A DNA stretch of 64,000 nt from Maribacter litoralis (GCF_003075045.1 NZ_QCZD01000003.1:1-64000), one strand, 5' to 3'. Counted from the first letter of the stretch, positions 1-10,141 are shown. Made by a program: numbers and translations. The notes: generated by a model from the letters alone, not told the origin.

Positions 1-99
1 GGTCGTCATCTTGTGCAAGCACAAATGTTACCCCTCGACTTGCATGTGTTAGGCCTGCCGCTAGCGTTCATCCTGAGCCAGGATCAAACTCTTCATCGT
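1..99 (-). rRNA. rrs: 16S ribosomal RNA, 5' end only (partial)
   Basis: The reverse complement reads as the conserved start of bacterial 16S rRNA. The universal 27F site (AGAGTTTGATCCTGGCTCAG) lies at 92-73, followed by GATGAACGCTAGCGGCAGGC and the start of variable region V1. Counting back from the 27F site puts the mature 5' end near position 99. Only about 99 nt are inside the window; the rest of the rRNA operon lies off the left edge. The V1 start is of a type found in marine Flavobacteriaceae, but it is too short to name a genus. Confidence 0.97.
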
Positions 100-348
100 T
101 GTTTTGTAAATATTCGTCCCAACGAAACCAAAATCTTTCCCGGCCCCGACTCTCGATTCAATTCCTTATATATACCTCGCGATATATTATATTCGTATGT
201 TTCTTAATTCGTGTTCCTCTCGCCCAGGTCCTCACCTGAACTCGATTCTTAAATCTCCACAATATTTCAATGAACTTCTATCCACTCCGCTCCAAAGATC
301 TTACGACATTTTCGCTTCGTTTCCCTTAGGTGTTTCCCTAAGCGGCTG

Positions 349-379
349 CAAATATACAACTGTTTTTTAACCTGGCAAC
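349..379 (-). promoter_or_regulatory. rRNA promoter P1 (gene-proximal)
   Basis: On the minus strand a -7 element TATATTTG (356-349) lies 19 nt downstream of a GTTG -33 element (379-376). This matches the Bacteroidota sigma-A consensus TTTG-N19-21-TAnnTTTG. Transcription would start near 342 and give a pre-16S leader of roughly 240 nt. Promoter class and start point are inferred from the motif only. Confidence 0.75.
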
Positions 380-486
380 TTTTATCGAAAAAAAATATCT
401 TTCTTTTTTTCGCCAAACCAAAACAACATATATATGAACCTATTTCCCTAACGACTCCGACTCGCATCTTCCTCGTTTGCGGGGTG

Positions 487-517
487 CAAATCTACAACCT
501 ATTTTCCATTACACAAG
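487..517 (-). promoter_or_regulatory. rRNA promoter P2 (distal)
   Basis: A second minus-strand promoter has -7 TAGATTTG (494-487) and -33 CTTG (517-514) with the same 19-nt spacing as P1. The bases just after both -7 elements are alike (GCAGCC against GCACCC). Two tandem promoters are normal for a strongly expressed rRNA operon. Confidence 0.68.
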
Positions 518-679
518 ACTTTTTACATAAAAAATCGGAAGACTTTCCAAACCGATACCTACCGGGCTGATTCAACGTTGTTTACATACAAAGAAAATAA
601 CAAGATTATTGATGGGGATACAATAACCAGACTAAAACCTCTCTTACTACTTATAGTTTTCAATGGAAATATCTAACTA

Positions 680-2671
680 TTAAGAAAAGAAATTCCACAC
701 TAACCCAAAACGTATAACAAAGTCACGATAAGGATAATTAGGCGCGGCATAGTAGTCATACCCAGAAAAAGAGGAATTGAAATGTTCTGCCTTTAAATAA
801 ATTCTGGTTTGCTGAATTCTTGCATTAATAAAGAAGTCTAACAAAGGATAGCCACCCAACTCTTCTTTGTTCTGCACATAAAATTCACCTAGAACAGGAT
901 TATAACCATTCATATTATACGCAGTGAAATATTTAAAAGTGACTCCTGTTTGCAAATACATTGCTTTTTTAAAAACATCGGAAGAAAAATACAATGTATT
1001 TCTAGTCACCAATTGAGGTACATTAAGCACTTGAGAATCTTGAGTGACGTTTTGATACATTACCGTATTGTTCAAAGCAAACATACCGACTTTAAATTCC
1101 TTTTGATACTTCACTTTTAAATGAGATACCGTATTACCTTCTTGCAATGGTTTTATAAAAGCATTATCCATACCATCAGCAATTTCTTCATCTGAGACCG
1201 GAGCAAAATATGTGTAGTTATCCAAATTACTGTATTTGACCATTAAGTTACCCCATGTTTTAGAAAACAGCTCTCCTTTTAAGCTACTTGCCCTCTCCTT
1301 TTCAAAAACTTCACTATTATTCCAGTTATAGTTTAAATATTCGCTTTGATATAACAAGTAATTAAAATTTGGCAACCTTGTTGATGTATGCAGCGAGAAT
1401 TTTATTTTGTTGTTCTTATTCAAGCTATATGAAGCAGATGCGTTGAATACATTGCCAGCCAATTCACCTGATAGATTATACCGTAGATCTGCTTTGAAAT
1501 CAAAACCACCTATTCGTTTTTCATAATCACCTACTAAACCAATCTCAGTTCCATTAAGCCTATTAGGAATAACTGTACCATCCTCTTCAATAAATACACT
1601 ATTAAAGTAATAGTCGTAATTATACATATTAACACCACCAACCAACTTACCCAAGGTTTTATTATAAAATTGAATATTTGCCTCGTTGTAAAATGTTTTT
1701 AAAATAGCCTTATCATCTATTTCGCTCAATATGGCGTCACCAAACAAAGTATCGTTACTGCTTTCTAAAAATTGATAATACTTGGTCTCATATTCAAAAC
1801 TATGCCCTATGGAAAGAGCGGTTTTTTCAAATCGTGTAGAATCGAGTTGTGTTCTTACCAATTTATATTGATGGTCTAAGTAATATCTTTTACCTAAAAT
1901 TTTATTGTTGGCATCATCCAACAATACATCGACTCTTGGTCTATTGATAAAATCTTCGTCACCAGACTCAAACTGCTCCTCTCTATCTGACAGACCCCCA
2001 TTTTCTTCCGACTCGATATTTTGGGCAGCTATATGAGCTCTTAATGTATACCTCCCATTCTTTGATATATAATTAGTTGTTGTAGTAAAGTTACCAGACT
2101 CTATTTGTGTATCATTATATTTGCCTAGAGATCGAAACCCAATATACCCAATTGAAAAATTTAACCTTCTTGATGTGTTAAACGCTAAATTCGCATCTAA
2201 CAATTGCCCTTCTTCCAATGTTGTCTTAAAAAACAACTCTGTCATTGGTGTGGCAACATTATAATATTTGACCTGTTCTCTTTCCAAGTATTTACGGTCT
2301 TTCGCCAATGCGCCTAAACTTGGATAACTACCTACTCTTTCGAAATTCACACCAAGTTCATTATATGCCTGCCCAATGTTACCAAATGGCATTAGCTCAA
2401 AATCATCTTCACGTAAATAGTTGTACTTATATTCTTTTTGAATAGTTAGGGTGGTATCTAAATAAGTTGTATCCCTTTCAAAAGAAATAATCTTATAATC
2501 CTCTATAGTCAAAGTTATAGAGTCGTTTTCCATTTTTTCTTTTGGGTTTATTGGCTTTGTCTTTTTACCAAGTGAAAGCGAGTCATTCTTTTTCTCTGGT
2601 CTTTCGATTGGGTTTTGTCCTAAAACAATCGAAGTAGTCAAATACAATAAAACTAGAATTATATATTTCAT
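680..2671 (-). CDS. putative outer-membrane porin (Porin_10-like)
   Basis: A 663-residue protein with a signal peptide (residues 1-18, ending VLGQ). The long mature part is rich in alternating aromatic and polar residues, and the protein ends WNFFS, with a terminal aromatic-rich strand as in outer-membrane beta-barrels. Length and pattern fit the Bacteroidota putative porin family (PF14121-like), which occurs widely in flavobacteria and has no fixed substrate. It would sit in the outer membrane after BAM insertion. It stands alone on the minus strand, divergent from the large T9SS protein. A TAACTTTG -7 element lies 19 nt upstream of the ATG. Family assignment is by recognition, not alignment. 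Confidence 0.75.
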   Translation of the reverse strand: MKYIILVLLYLTTSIVLGQNPIERPEKKNDSLSLGKKTKPINPKEKMENDSITLTIEDYKIISFERDTTYLDTTLTIQKEYKYNYLREDDFELMPFGNIGQAYNELGVNFERVGSYPSLGALAKDRKYLEREQVKYYNVATPMTELFFKTTLEEGQLLDANLAFNTSRRLNFSIGYIGFRSLGKYNDTQIESGNFTTTTNYISKNGRYTLRAHIAAQNIESEENGGLSDREEQFESGDEDFINRPRVDVLLDDANNKILGKRYYLDHQYKLVRTQLDSTRFEKTALSIGHSFEYETKYYQFLESSNDTLFGDAILSEIDDKAILKTFYNEANIQFYNKTLGKLVGGVNMYNYDYYFNSVFIEEDGTVIPNRLNGTEIGLVGDYEKRIGGFDFKADLRYNLSGELAGNVFNASASYSLNKNNKIKFSLHTSTRLPNFNYLLYQSEYLNYNWNNSEVFEKERASSLKGELFSKTWGNLMVKYSNLDNYTYFAPVSDEEIADGMDNAFIKPLQEGNTVSHLKVKYQKEFKVGMFALNNTVMYQNVTQDSQVLNVPQLVTRNTLYFSSDVFKKAMYLQTGVTFKYFTAYNMNGYNPVLGEFYVQNKEELGGYPLLDFFINARIQQTRIYLKAEHFNSSFSGYDYYAAPNYPYRDFVIRFGLVWNFFS

Positions 2672-2689
2672 GAAGTATAATTACCCTTG

Positions 2690-2697
2690 CAAAGTTA
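2690..2697 (-). promoter_or_regulatory. candidate -7 element for the porin gene
   Basis: The minus strand reads TAACTTTG, matching TAnnTTTG, 19 nt before the ATG at 2671. No good TTTG -33 element is visible at the usual spacing, so this is only a half-match. Confidence 0.4.
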
Positions 2698-2833
2698 ATT
2701 TTTTTGTTGCTAAGTAAATGTGAAAGTTTAAAGGACTTTATGAGCCTATCTATAATCGACGAACAATTTAATATCAAAATTTAACTACGTTGTCTATAAT
2801 TAAAAGAAATATTTTTCTGATTTTTATAAAAAA

Positions 2834-5800
2834 ATGTTAATGAAAATAGTATTTCTTAATATAGCTGCTCTTTTTGCAGTTATAACTGTTAGTGCGCAAT
2901 TCAATGAAAATGCGCCGTGGATGAAAGAATTAAAATCAAATCAACAAACATCCAAAACCGTTACCTCTACTAATTCTTTATATGAAATCTCCAAAGCATT
3001 TAACGAGTATTGGAGCGATAAGGATTATTCTAAAAAAGGCAGTGGATTTAAACCTTACAAAAGATGGGAGAACTATTGGAAGCATTATATCGACAAGAAT
3101 GGTAACCTCCCCACTTCAAGTCAATTATGGGAATCTTGGCAACGTAAACACGAAAGCACAGGTAAGGCAACGAACCCTATCGCCAACTGGAACTCAATAG
3201 GTCCCTTTACCCACGACACTTATTCAGGAGCATTAAATGGGCAAGGTAGGGTTAATGCTATTACCGTAGACCCAAACAATGAAAACATATGGTATGTGGG
3301 TGCACCTGCAGGTGGTATATGGAAATCAACAGATAGTGGTTCTTCTTGGGTAAATTTATTTGATGATTTTCCACAGATAGGAGTTTCAGGTATAGCAGTA
3401 GATCCAAACAATTCACAAATTGTTTATATAGCAACCGGTGATGATGATGCAGCAGATTCATATAGTGTTGGTGTTTTTAAATCTACTGATGGAGGAAATA
3501 GCTGGAATGAAACTGGGTTAAACCCAAGCAACTCCAACGTTAACTTATTAATGAGCGAAATTACCATAGATCCAACCAACTCGAATATCATTTGGGTAAG
3601 CACCAGTGCTGGTCTTCAAAAATCTACAGATGCAGGAGCTACTTGGACAGTTAAAAGAGGTGGTAATATTCAAGATTTCAAATTAAAACCCAATGACCCC
3701 AACACTATATATGCAGTATCCTCAAATACTTTTTTCAAATCCACAGATGGCGGAGAAAATTTTGTTGAAATCACAAATGGTATTCCTTCAAGTTCAGGTA
3801 GACTTACTATAGGGGTTAGTGAAGCAAACCCATCTGGAGTATATGTTTTACGAGCACTAACAGGAGGTAATAGCTTTGCTTTTGGTGGATTGTACAAATC
3901 ACTGGACAGTGGAGAGTCTTTTACTAGAACGGCTAGCGAGCAAGATATTTTCGAATCGAACCAAGCTTGGTTTGATCTTGCCATAGAAGTTTCTCCCACA
4001 AACTTTAACGAGGTTTACACAGGATGCCTAAATGTTTGGAAAAGTACCAACGGCGGAGATACTTTTATTCGAATTAATAGGTGGAACGTTACAGACCAAG
4101 GATATACCCATGCCGATATACATACCATTAAAATATTCAACAATAAACTTTATGTTGGTAGTGATGGTGGTATTTATATGTCTGAAAATAGAGGTAGTTC
4201 TTTTACCGATTACACGGCAGGTATTAGTATAAGTCAATTCTACAGAATTTCCGTTGCAAAGAACGATGTTGGTAAAATAACAGGTGGACTACAGGACAAC
4301 GCCGGATTTATTAGAAACCAAGAACAATGGCATGTTTTTACCGGCGGAGATGGTATGGATTATGAAATTGACCCTAACAATAGTAGTTTAGTCTATGGTT
4401 TTGTTCAGTTTGGAGGAAGTTTATTTATCTCTTCAGATTCTGGACAATCTGTTGGAGTTGTTGCAGCACCAACAGATGCCAATGGCAACACCATACAAGG
4501 AAATTGGATTACCCCTCTAGCCATAAGCTCAGACGGTTCTGTTTATGCCGGCTTTGATGCTTTGTACAAATTAGAAAATAACCAATGGAATAAAATTTCC
4601 TCTTCAATTGGAACAGGAAATATTGACGACCTTGAAGTTGACCCCAATAATCCTGAAACTATATTTGCGGCTGAAAGTAATATACTTTACAGAAGTAGAA
4701 ATGGTGGTGCCACCTTTAGCCTTATTAAGGTAATGGATTCTGAAATTTCAGATATGGCTATTAACTCAAATGATAGTAATATTATTTATCTTACCACATC
4801 TGACAGAGTGGGCATTGCACAGAATGAACAACCTTCAGAAAGAGGAGTTTTTAAGGTTACTATTGGTGAATCAGAAACAATTTCAGAAAACATCACCTTC
4901 GATATTCCAACCGATCAAGCATTTTTCTCAATAGCTCACCAAGGCAGACACACCGAAAACCCAATATATGTTGGTACCAGTTTAGGTGTTTATAGACTAG
5001 ACGACACCATTACAGAATGGGAAGAATATTATGCCAATTTACCAAATGTTGCAATTAGTGATCTTGAAATTAATTTAGATGGAGAAAAAATAATCGCTTC
5101 TACTTATGGAAGGGGTGTTTGGGAATCTTCCATACCTATACAAATACCAAATAATGAAGTTAGACTCGTTTCTATAACCCCGAATTCAAACGAAGTTCTG
5201 TGCGAGGCATTTGCACCTACTGCAACAGTTGAAAATCAAGGTTTGAACCCAATAACACAAATTGACATCACTTACATTATTAACGACAACTCTAAAACTT
5301 ACACTTGGACAGGTAATCTACTGAGTAATGAAACAGAGACAATTGAATTACCAATTGAAAACTCAATTCCTTTTGGCACTTCGAATATATCAATATCAGC
5401 TACTATTGCGAATGACAGTTATGACGATAACAATACTCTTGAAAATAGATTTTTTATAAATACACCAGGTTCTGGTGGCGAAATCAATACGTTTGAGACA
5501 GAAGAACAATCATTAATTAACTATAATGACGGTAGTTCTGAAATTGTTTGGCAAAGAGGAACCCCCACGGGAACAAAACTTAACACTACCACTTCTGGTA
5601 CAAACGTATATGGAACAAATTTAAGTGGCGAACACCCTAATAGCACAAAGGCTATTTTACTCAGCAACTGCTATGACATGTCAACAATAATTGCCCCCGT
5701 TCTTAAATTCAACATGGCTTATGACCTAGAACTTAATTTTGATATCGTCTATGTAGAATATTCTATTGACGGTGGTTTGGAATGGGATATTTTAGGCAAT

Positions 5801-7111
5801 ATAGAAAGTAAACCCAACTGGTATAATAGCAATAGAACCAATGCCTTATCTGAAGAAGACGATGATTGTCAAAATTGTCCGGGCGCACAATGGACCGGGG
5901 AGAATACCGAAATGACCGAATATGCTTATGACTTTAATCTTAACGCAGCCAATGGTGAGCGCAACCTAACAGGTGAAAGTAATGTTGTATTTAGAATAGT
6001 TTTTCAGTCTGACCCTTCAGTTACTCAAGAAGGGGTAATAATTGATGACTTAGTTGTTGATGGCTTACCCGATGATGAAGACGATGATGACGACGGAATT
6101 TTGGATATTGACGACAACTGCCCATTAATTGCAAATGCTGACCAGTTGGACACCGATAATGACGGAATTGGTGATGTTTGTGATACAGATGATGATAACG
6201 ATGGAATTTTAGACGCCGATGACAACTGCCCTCTAATTGCAAACGCAGATCAAGAAGATGATGACCTAGATGGAATTGGAAATCTCTGCGACAACGATAG
6301 TGATAACGACGGGGTACCAAATGATATTGACCAATGTAATGACACACCAAATGGAACTATAGTCAACACAACTGGGTGCGAAGTTTTTTCATTACCTAAT
6401 ACTAACTTTCAAATTCAAACTATAGGTGGATCATGCAATGCCAGTAATAATGGAAGTATAATAATTACGACCGCAAATACATCATTTACATACAACGCGG
6501 TATTAACTAGTACAGCGACTTCTGTTACCAATAGTTTTACAGATGAAAGTATATTTGGCAATTTATCTGCCGGTAATTATCAATTATGTATAACTGTAGA
6601 AAATCAAGCAGATTATGAAGTGTGTTATGATTTAATTATTTCTGAACCCAGTTCATTATTAGTATCCGCTAAAATAAATTCATTGAACAACGAGGTTACA
6701 CTTAGTTTAGAAGGTGGAGAATTGTACACCATATTTTTAAATGAAAAAATGTATTCCACTACAGCAAAAGAGATAACCTTACCATTGGATAGCGTTAGAA
6801 CATTAATCTCGGTTAAAACGAATTTAGAATGCCAAGGTGTTTACTCTGAAGAGATTGTATTAAGTGACAAATTATTTATCTACCCCAACCCAATCGAAGA
6901 GGGAGATTTAACTATACAACTGGGTTCAAACTCAGAACAAGAAGCTACTATTTCCCTATATAAACTTAATGGGATTAGCGTATTTTCTAAAACCATGATA
7001 CCTAATAATAATGAAATTAAATTAAGTGTAAATAATTTAGCAACAGGTGTCTATATCTTAAATATATCATCTGGCAATACGCTATCTAATTACAAAATAA
7101 TAAGAAAATGA
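2834..7111 (+). CDS. large secreted beta-propeller protein with TSP3 repeats and T9SS sorting domain
   Basis: A 1425-residue secreted protein. In order: signal peptide (1-22, ending VSAQ); a long sortilin/VPS10-like propeller region (about 110-770) with many Asp-box strands of the form KSTDGG.SW; a CARDB-like segment (about 775-880); a jelly-roll/MAM-like region (about 890-1070); calcium-binding thrombospondin type 3 repeats (about 1075-1170, DDNCPLIANADQ repeated); an Ig-like segment; and a C-terminal type A T9SS sorting domain (about 1345-1425) beginning FIYPNP. The protein should cross the outer membrane by type IX secretion and be surface-attached or released. No peptidase motif was found, so adhesion or binding is more likely than catalysis. 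ATG at 2840 is an alternative start. Its stop overlaps the next gene (ATGA). Confidence 0.85.
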   Translation: MLMKIVFLNIAALFAVITVSAQFNENAPWMKELKSNQQTSKTVTSTNSLYEISKAFNEYWSDKDYSKKGSGFKPYKRWENYWKHYIDKNGNLPTSSQLWESWQRKHESTGKATNPIANWNSIGPFTHDTYSGALNGQGRVNAITVDPNNENIWYVGAPAGGIWKSTDSGSSWVNLFDDFPQIGVSGIAVDPNNSQIVYIATGDDDAADSYSVGVFKSTDGGNSWNETGLNPSNSNVNLLMSEITIDPTNSNIIWVSTSAGLQKSTDAGATWTVKRGGNIQDFKLKPNDPNTIYAVSSNTFFKSTDGGENFVEITNGIPSSSGRLTIGVSEANPSGVYVLRALTGGNSFAFGGLYKSLDSGESFTRTASEQDIFESNQAWFDLAIEVSPTNFNEVYTGCLNVWKSTNGGDTFIRINRWNVTDQGYTHADIHTIKIFNNKLYVGSDGGIYMSENRGSSFTDYTAGISISQFYRISVAKNDVGKITGGLQDNAGFIRNQEQWHVFTGGDGMDYEIDPNNSSLVYGFVQFGGSLFISSDSGQSVGVVAAPTDANGNTIQGNWITPLAISSDGSVYAGFDALYKLENNQWNKISSSIGTGNIDDLEVDPNNPETIFAAESNILYRSRNGGATFSLIKVMDSEISDMAINSNDSNIIYLTTSDRVGIAQNEQPSERGVFKVTIGESETISENITFDIPTDQAFFSIAHQGRHTENPIYVGTSLGVYRLDDTITEWEEYYANLPNVAISDLEINLDGEKIIASTYGRGVWESSIPIQIPNNEVRLVSITPNSNEVLCEAFAPTATVENQGLNPITQIDITYIINDNSKTYTWTGNLLSNETETIELPIENSIPFGTSNISISATIANDSYDDNNTLENRFFINTPGSGGEINTFETEEQSLINYNDGSSEIVWQRGTPTGTKLNTTTSGTNVYGTNLSGEHPNSTKAILLSNCYDMSTIIAPVLKFNMAYDLELNFDIVYVEYSIDGGLEWDILGNIESKPNWYNSNRTNALSEEDDDCQNCPGAQWTGENTEMTEYAYDFNLNAANGERNLTGESNVVFRIVFQSDPSVTQEGVIIDDLVVDGLPDDEDDDDDGILDIDDNCPLIANADQLDTDNDGIGDVCDTDDDNDGILDADDNCPLIANADQEDDDLDGIGNLCDNDSDNDGVPNDIDQCNDTPNGTIVNTTGCEVFSLPNTNFQIQTIGGSCNASNNGSIIITTANTSFTYNAVLTSTATSVTNSFTDESIFGNLSAGNYQLCITVENQADYEVCYDLIISEPSSLLVSAKINSLNNEVTLSLEGGELYTIFLNEKMYSTTAKEITLPLDSVRTLISVKTNLECQGVYSEEIVLSDKLFIYPNPIEEGDLTIQLGSNSEQEATISLYKLNGISVFSKTMIPNNNEIKLSVNNLATGVYILNISSGNTLSNYKIIRK

Positions 7112-7833
7112 GAATATCAAAATACATAAGCTGTACACTTTTAACAAGTATACTTTTAATTTCTTGTGGGGGCGGCTCCGACAGCGAACCCCCTATTGAT
7201 CCTGTTGTGCCAGTTGTACTAGACCCTAGTGCTGCTACCCTTATATTCCCTGATGACAACACGGAATGCAATGAAGGTATAATAAATGCAAATGACGAGT
7301 CTAAAAGCACCGTAAATTTTCAATGGTCTACCTCTGAAAATACAGACTCTTACGAAATAAAAATTAAAAACCTGGATACTGGAAGTGTTACAACGGCCAT
7401 TTCATCAACTAATCAAACAGATGTTTTAATAAATAGAGGAACTCCATATGAATGGTATGTAATTTCACTTGCCAACGGAGCTTCGTCTACCGCAACAAGT
7501 GATACCTGGACATTTTATAATCAAGGACCAGGAATTGAAAATTACGCTCCATTTCCCGCGGTAGCAATTAATCCGCAAAGAGGAGCAACAATTTCAAACA
7601 CGAATACAACAGTAACTTTAGAATGGTCTACCTCAGATGTAGATGATGACATAATATCTTATGAAGTTTTATTTGACAATATTGATGCCCCAACAACATC
7701 TTTAGGTACAACCATAGAACCAAATATCGAAGCTACAATTATGACGGGTAATACTTATTACTGGAAAGTAATTACAACAGATTCTTTTGGTAACACCTCC
7801 AGTTCCGAATTGTTCGAGTTTAGGGTAGAGTAA
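7108..7833 (+). CDS. lipoprotein with fibronectin III-like repeats
   Basis: A 241-residue lipoprotein. The signal sequence ends in a lipobox (LLISC, Cys at 20), followed by GGGSDSEPP and a Pro-rich linker. Two repeats of about 95 residues follow, each with a FQWSTSE or LEWSTSD strand and a Y-E-(I/V) strand ending YEWYVIS or YYWKVIT, the pattern of fibronectin type III domains. It overlaps the upstream T9SS gene by 4 nt (ATGA), so the two are probably co-translated and may act together at the cell surface. A strong terminator follows directly. No enzymatic motif was seen and the function is unknown. Confidence 0.72.
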   Translation: MRISKYISCTLLTSILLISCGGGSDSEPPIDPVVPVVLDPSAATLIFPDDNTECNEGIINANDESKSTVNFQWSTSENTDSYEIKIKNLDTGSVTTAISSTNQTDVLINRGTPYEWYVISLANGASSTATSDTWTFYNQGPGIENYAPFPAVAINPQRGATISNTNTTVTLEWSTSDVDDDIISYEVLFDNIDAPTTSLGTTIEPNIEATIMTGNTYYWKVITTDSFGNTSSSELFEFRVE

Positions 7834-7873
7834 AAAAAAGCCATAGACATGTACATGTCTATGGCTTTTTTTT
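7832..7873. terminator. bidirectional intrinsic terminator
   Basis: A perfect palindrome (GCCATAGACATGTACATGTC and its continuation) is flanked by an A-run on the left and a T-run on the right. It lies between two convergent genes and can end transcription from both. Confidence 0.9.
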
Positions 7874-7887
7874 ACCATTTACTAAGT

Positions 7888-8598
7888 TTATAAAGAATTA
7901 TAATAATTAAGGAAAGTAATAACGTCTTGCTCTTTTCTAAGATTCAACTTATTTTCCTTTATATATAATTTCATTTCATTTTTTCTGGAACCAGTAAAAT
8001 CTAAAATATTATTTTTAGTTAATCGTATTTTAACTGCATGATTTTCTTTATCCTTATTTCTATTGTCTAAAATATAATAAGAACTGTTCCAAACATATGT
8101 TGGAGGAGAATACTTTTCATATGAAGTACTAGGACTACGTGCCTGCTTAAGCAAGGCTTCTGGCTTAAACAACAATTTTAAACCTCCTTCATTCAAGTCT
8201 GTAAAATAACTAGTTTTGATAGATTTATCATTGTCAACATATGTGTAAATACGATACAACTTGCCTTCTATTTCTACCTTAATATAAGCCCGTTTTAAAA
8301 GCGAATAATAAGAATCCTTTGAAAGATTATCTAAAATTTCAACTTCATTGCGATAGGCATTATATCTCATTTTACCCACCTCTTCAACTTTTTCGTTTAC
8401 GATTACTTCACCATGAACAAATTCCTCATTCAAGTATGGACTTCCTTTTGCCTTACTTGGTTCTATTTCAGAACTACTAGTTACGAAATTAACTATTCCT
8501 TCTTCTGGAACAGGCGAATACGCATTTTGTCCATTTATATTACTAATTGCAAAATTGGCAACGAAAATTACCATTAAATATTTATTCATTTGATTCAT
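7888..8598 (-). CDS. secreted protein of unknown function
   Basis: A 236-residue protein with an N-terminal signal sequence (about 1-24, ending INGQ), so exported to the periplasm or surface. The mature part is charged, with several Tyr-rich strands (SSYYILDNRNKD, IYTYVDN). No family is recognised. The C-terminal third is Lys-rich and may describe a small beta domain. It is a single gene on the minus strand with a terminator at its 3' side. ATG at 8589 (MNKYLM) is an alternative start. It is probably real because it has a signal peptide, normal codon use and no competing frame. Confidence 0.6.
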   Translation of the reverse strand: MNQMNKYLMVIFVANFAISNINGQNAYSPVPEEGIVNFVTSSSEIEPSKAKGSPYLNEEFVHGEVIVNEKVEEVGKMRYNAYRNEVEILDNLSKDSYYSLLKRAYIKVEIEGKLYRIYTYVDNDKSIKTSYFTDLNEGGLKLLFKPEALLKQARSPSTSYEKYSPPTYVWNSSYYILDNRNKDKENHAVKIRLTKNNILDFTGSRKNEMKLYIKENKLNLRKEQDVITFLNYYNSL

Positions 8599-8716
8599 TG
8601 ATTTTAGATCAATTTAATTGTTTATTATGAATTGGAGTGTTTAAAAACTGTTATTAAAAACTTAAAAACCGAAGAAATATAACACACCTCTTATTTGCTT
8701 TATTCAATTATGCCAT

Positions 8717-10081
8717 TTAATTGTTTAAGAAAGAAAGAGCATCACTATCCAGGTCATAATGATATGATCGCCAGTAAAAACCGGTTCCTTCAAATTCCCA
8801 AACTACTTCCTTTTCATTGGTTACTTCAATCACCCCAATTGAACCAGAGGTAATTAATGTATTACCATTTTCCAAACGAAGAGCTCCAGATACTTTAGCA
8901 GAGTAGAGATTATCTCTTGTATATTGCCATACAACTTCAGGTTCATTATTTTCATTTGGACTTAAATTCAATTCCGCCGGTAAACTAAACTCATAAACTA
9001 CAGATTGTTTGCTATCACCATTTCCATTTCCATACACTAAAATATTACCTGCACCGGGTAGTCCATCTTTTAAAATATTTGGAAAATGATTGTTGTAGAA
9101 TAAACGCTCACCATTCATATTGTCATAAGCAGTGGGATTACCAAAACGATAAATTAAATCGCCACCTTTACCAAAGTTACCACCTGTATCCGTTAAGATT
9201 TCTTCTGCAGTTGCACTATGATCAATTACCCAAACCTCACTAAACTGATTGACACTCAAATAAATTAAATCGGTATTTGGATCATAATCTAATCCATTGG
9301 CATGCATAATATCACCATCTGGCCCTGTCTCTTCCCTTAAAACATCTATAAAGTTGATATCAATTTTTTGAGGGTTTTCAGCAACAACGCCAAAATATGG
9401 TTTAGAATTATCCACGTCTTGAACAATATGATCCCAAGAATCCCACTTCCAAACGGTCTCATTCGATGCAGGATTGATTTCAATTATAGCCTCGGTATAC
9501 ACCCTTTCCTCATTACCTAAATAACCAATAGCTTTTAATTCATCTGGCAATCTTAAATCCCATACAATAGCCAATACATTTCCATTAGGCAACATTTCTA
9601 CATCATGGTGAATTAAATGCTCTTCGTTTGCCAAACTATATTCCCAATCAATTGAGCTATCGGGATTAATTAATTGAATAATACCACCAAAACCTCCAAA
9701 GCTAAAATCTGGACTTTCTACTCCTAAAGAAGCTAATAACTTACCATCTGACATTAATTCCACATCATTGCCCAACCCAAATTCCAATTGCCATTCATGA
9801 ATAATCTGGGCAGAATCTTTTTTCATTAAATACACCCGATCCTCAGTAGCTTCATTGATTAAAACATATCCTTCTTTTGAAGAAGAATTATCATATAGTA
9901 AAATACTACCTGTTTTCCCTAAAATTGGATACTCGGTTTGAACAGGATTTTGTGGTACCGACTCCTCTTCCACAACTTCTTCTTCCCTTTCTTCAAAATT
10001 ATCAACAGTTTCATTATCCGAAGAACATGCAATATTTAACAAAAGGCAACTTAAAACACCGATAAATAATTTACATTTCAT
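8717..10081 (-). CDS. arylsulfotransferase-family (ASST-like) lipoprotein
   Basis: A 454-residue lipoprotein (lipobox LNIAC, Cys at 19) with an acidic linker of Glu and Asp to about residue 45. The rest resembles the arylsulfotransferase propeller family (PF05935): repeated blades such as HHDVEMLPNGNVLAIVWD, ETVWKWDSWDHIV, DIMHANGLDYDPNTDLIYLS and ALRLENGNTLITSG. Known ASSTs transfer sulfate between phenols in the periplasm; many Bacteroidota homologues are uncharacterised and may only bind ligand. Conserved His residues in the HANGLDY and HHDVEML blades fit an ASST-like centre, but the catalytic His cannot be fixed by eye. A terminator separates it from the neighbouring SusC/D operon, so it is likely its own unit. 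Confidence 0.7.
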   Translation of the reverse strand: MKCKLFIGVLSCLLLNIACSSDNETVDNFEEREEEVVEEESVPQNPVQTEYPILGKTGSILLYDNSSSKEGYVLINEATEDRVYLMKKDSAQIIHEWQLEFGLGNDVELMSDGKLLASLGVESPDFSFGGFGGIIQLINPDSSIDWEYSLANEEHLIHHDVEMLPNGNVLAIVWDLRLPDELKAIGYLGNEERVYTEAIIEINPASNETVWKWDSWDHIVQDVDNSKPYFGVVAENPQKIDINFIDVLREETGPDGDIMHANGLDYDPNTDLIYLSVNQFSEVWVIDHSATAEEILTDTGGNFGKGGDLIYRFGNPTAYDNMNGERLFYNNHFPNILKDGLPGAGNILVYGNGNGDSKQSVVYEFSLPAELNLSPNENNEPEVVWQYTRDNLYSAKVSGALRLENGNTLITSGSIGVIEVTNEKEVVWEFEGTGFYWRSYHYDLDSDALSFLNN

Positions 10082-10141
10082 AACAAGTTATAGTTGGTTT
10101 AATATTTTGTCGTACGATAAGCCTAATCTTTATCAAAAGGT

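Larger units (their letters stand above)
100..679 (-). other. rRNA leader and intergenic region
   Basis: This stretch contains the pre-16S leader (about 100-342), the two tandem promoters, and about 160 nt (518-679) without a recognisable element. Short open frames here lack start context or family features. The porin gene on the same strand ends at 680, so its transcript would run toward the rRNA promoters. I see no clear hairpin terminator between them. Confidence 0.6.

Noticed and set aside
13..207. Plus-strand frame at the left edge
   Set aside because: It reads the antisense of the 16S 5' end and leader; no start context.
6021..6350. Minus-strand frames opposite the TSP3 repeats
   Set aside because: Low-complexity His/Arg/Ser products created by repeated GAT/GAC codons on the other strand.
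2834..7111. Metallopeptidase or glycosidase in the giant T9SS protein
   Set aside because: No HExxH or clear catalytic motif; Asp-box propellers also occur in binding proteins.
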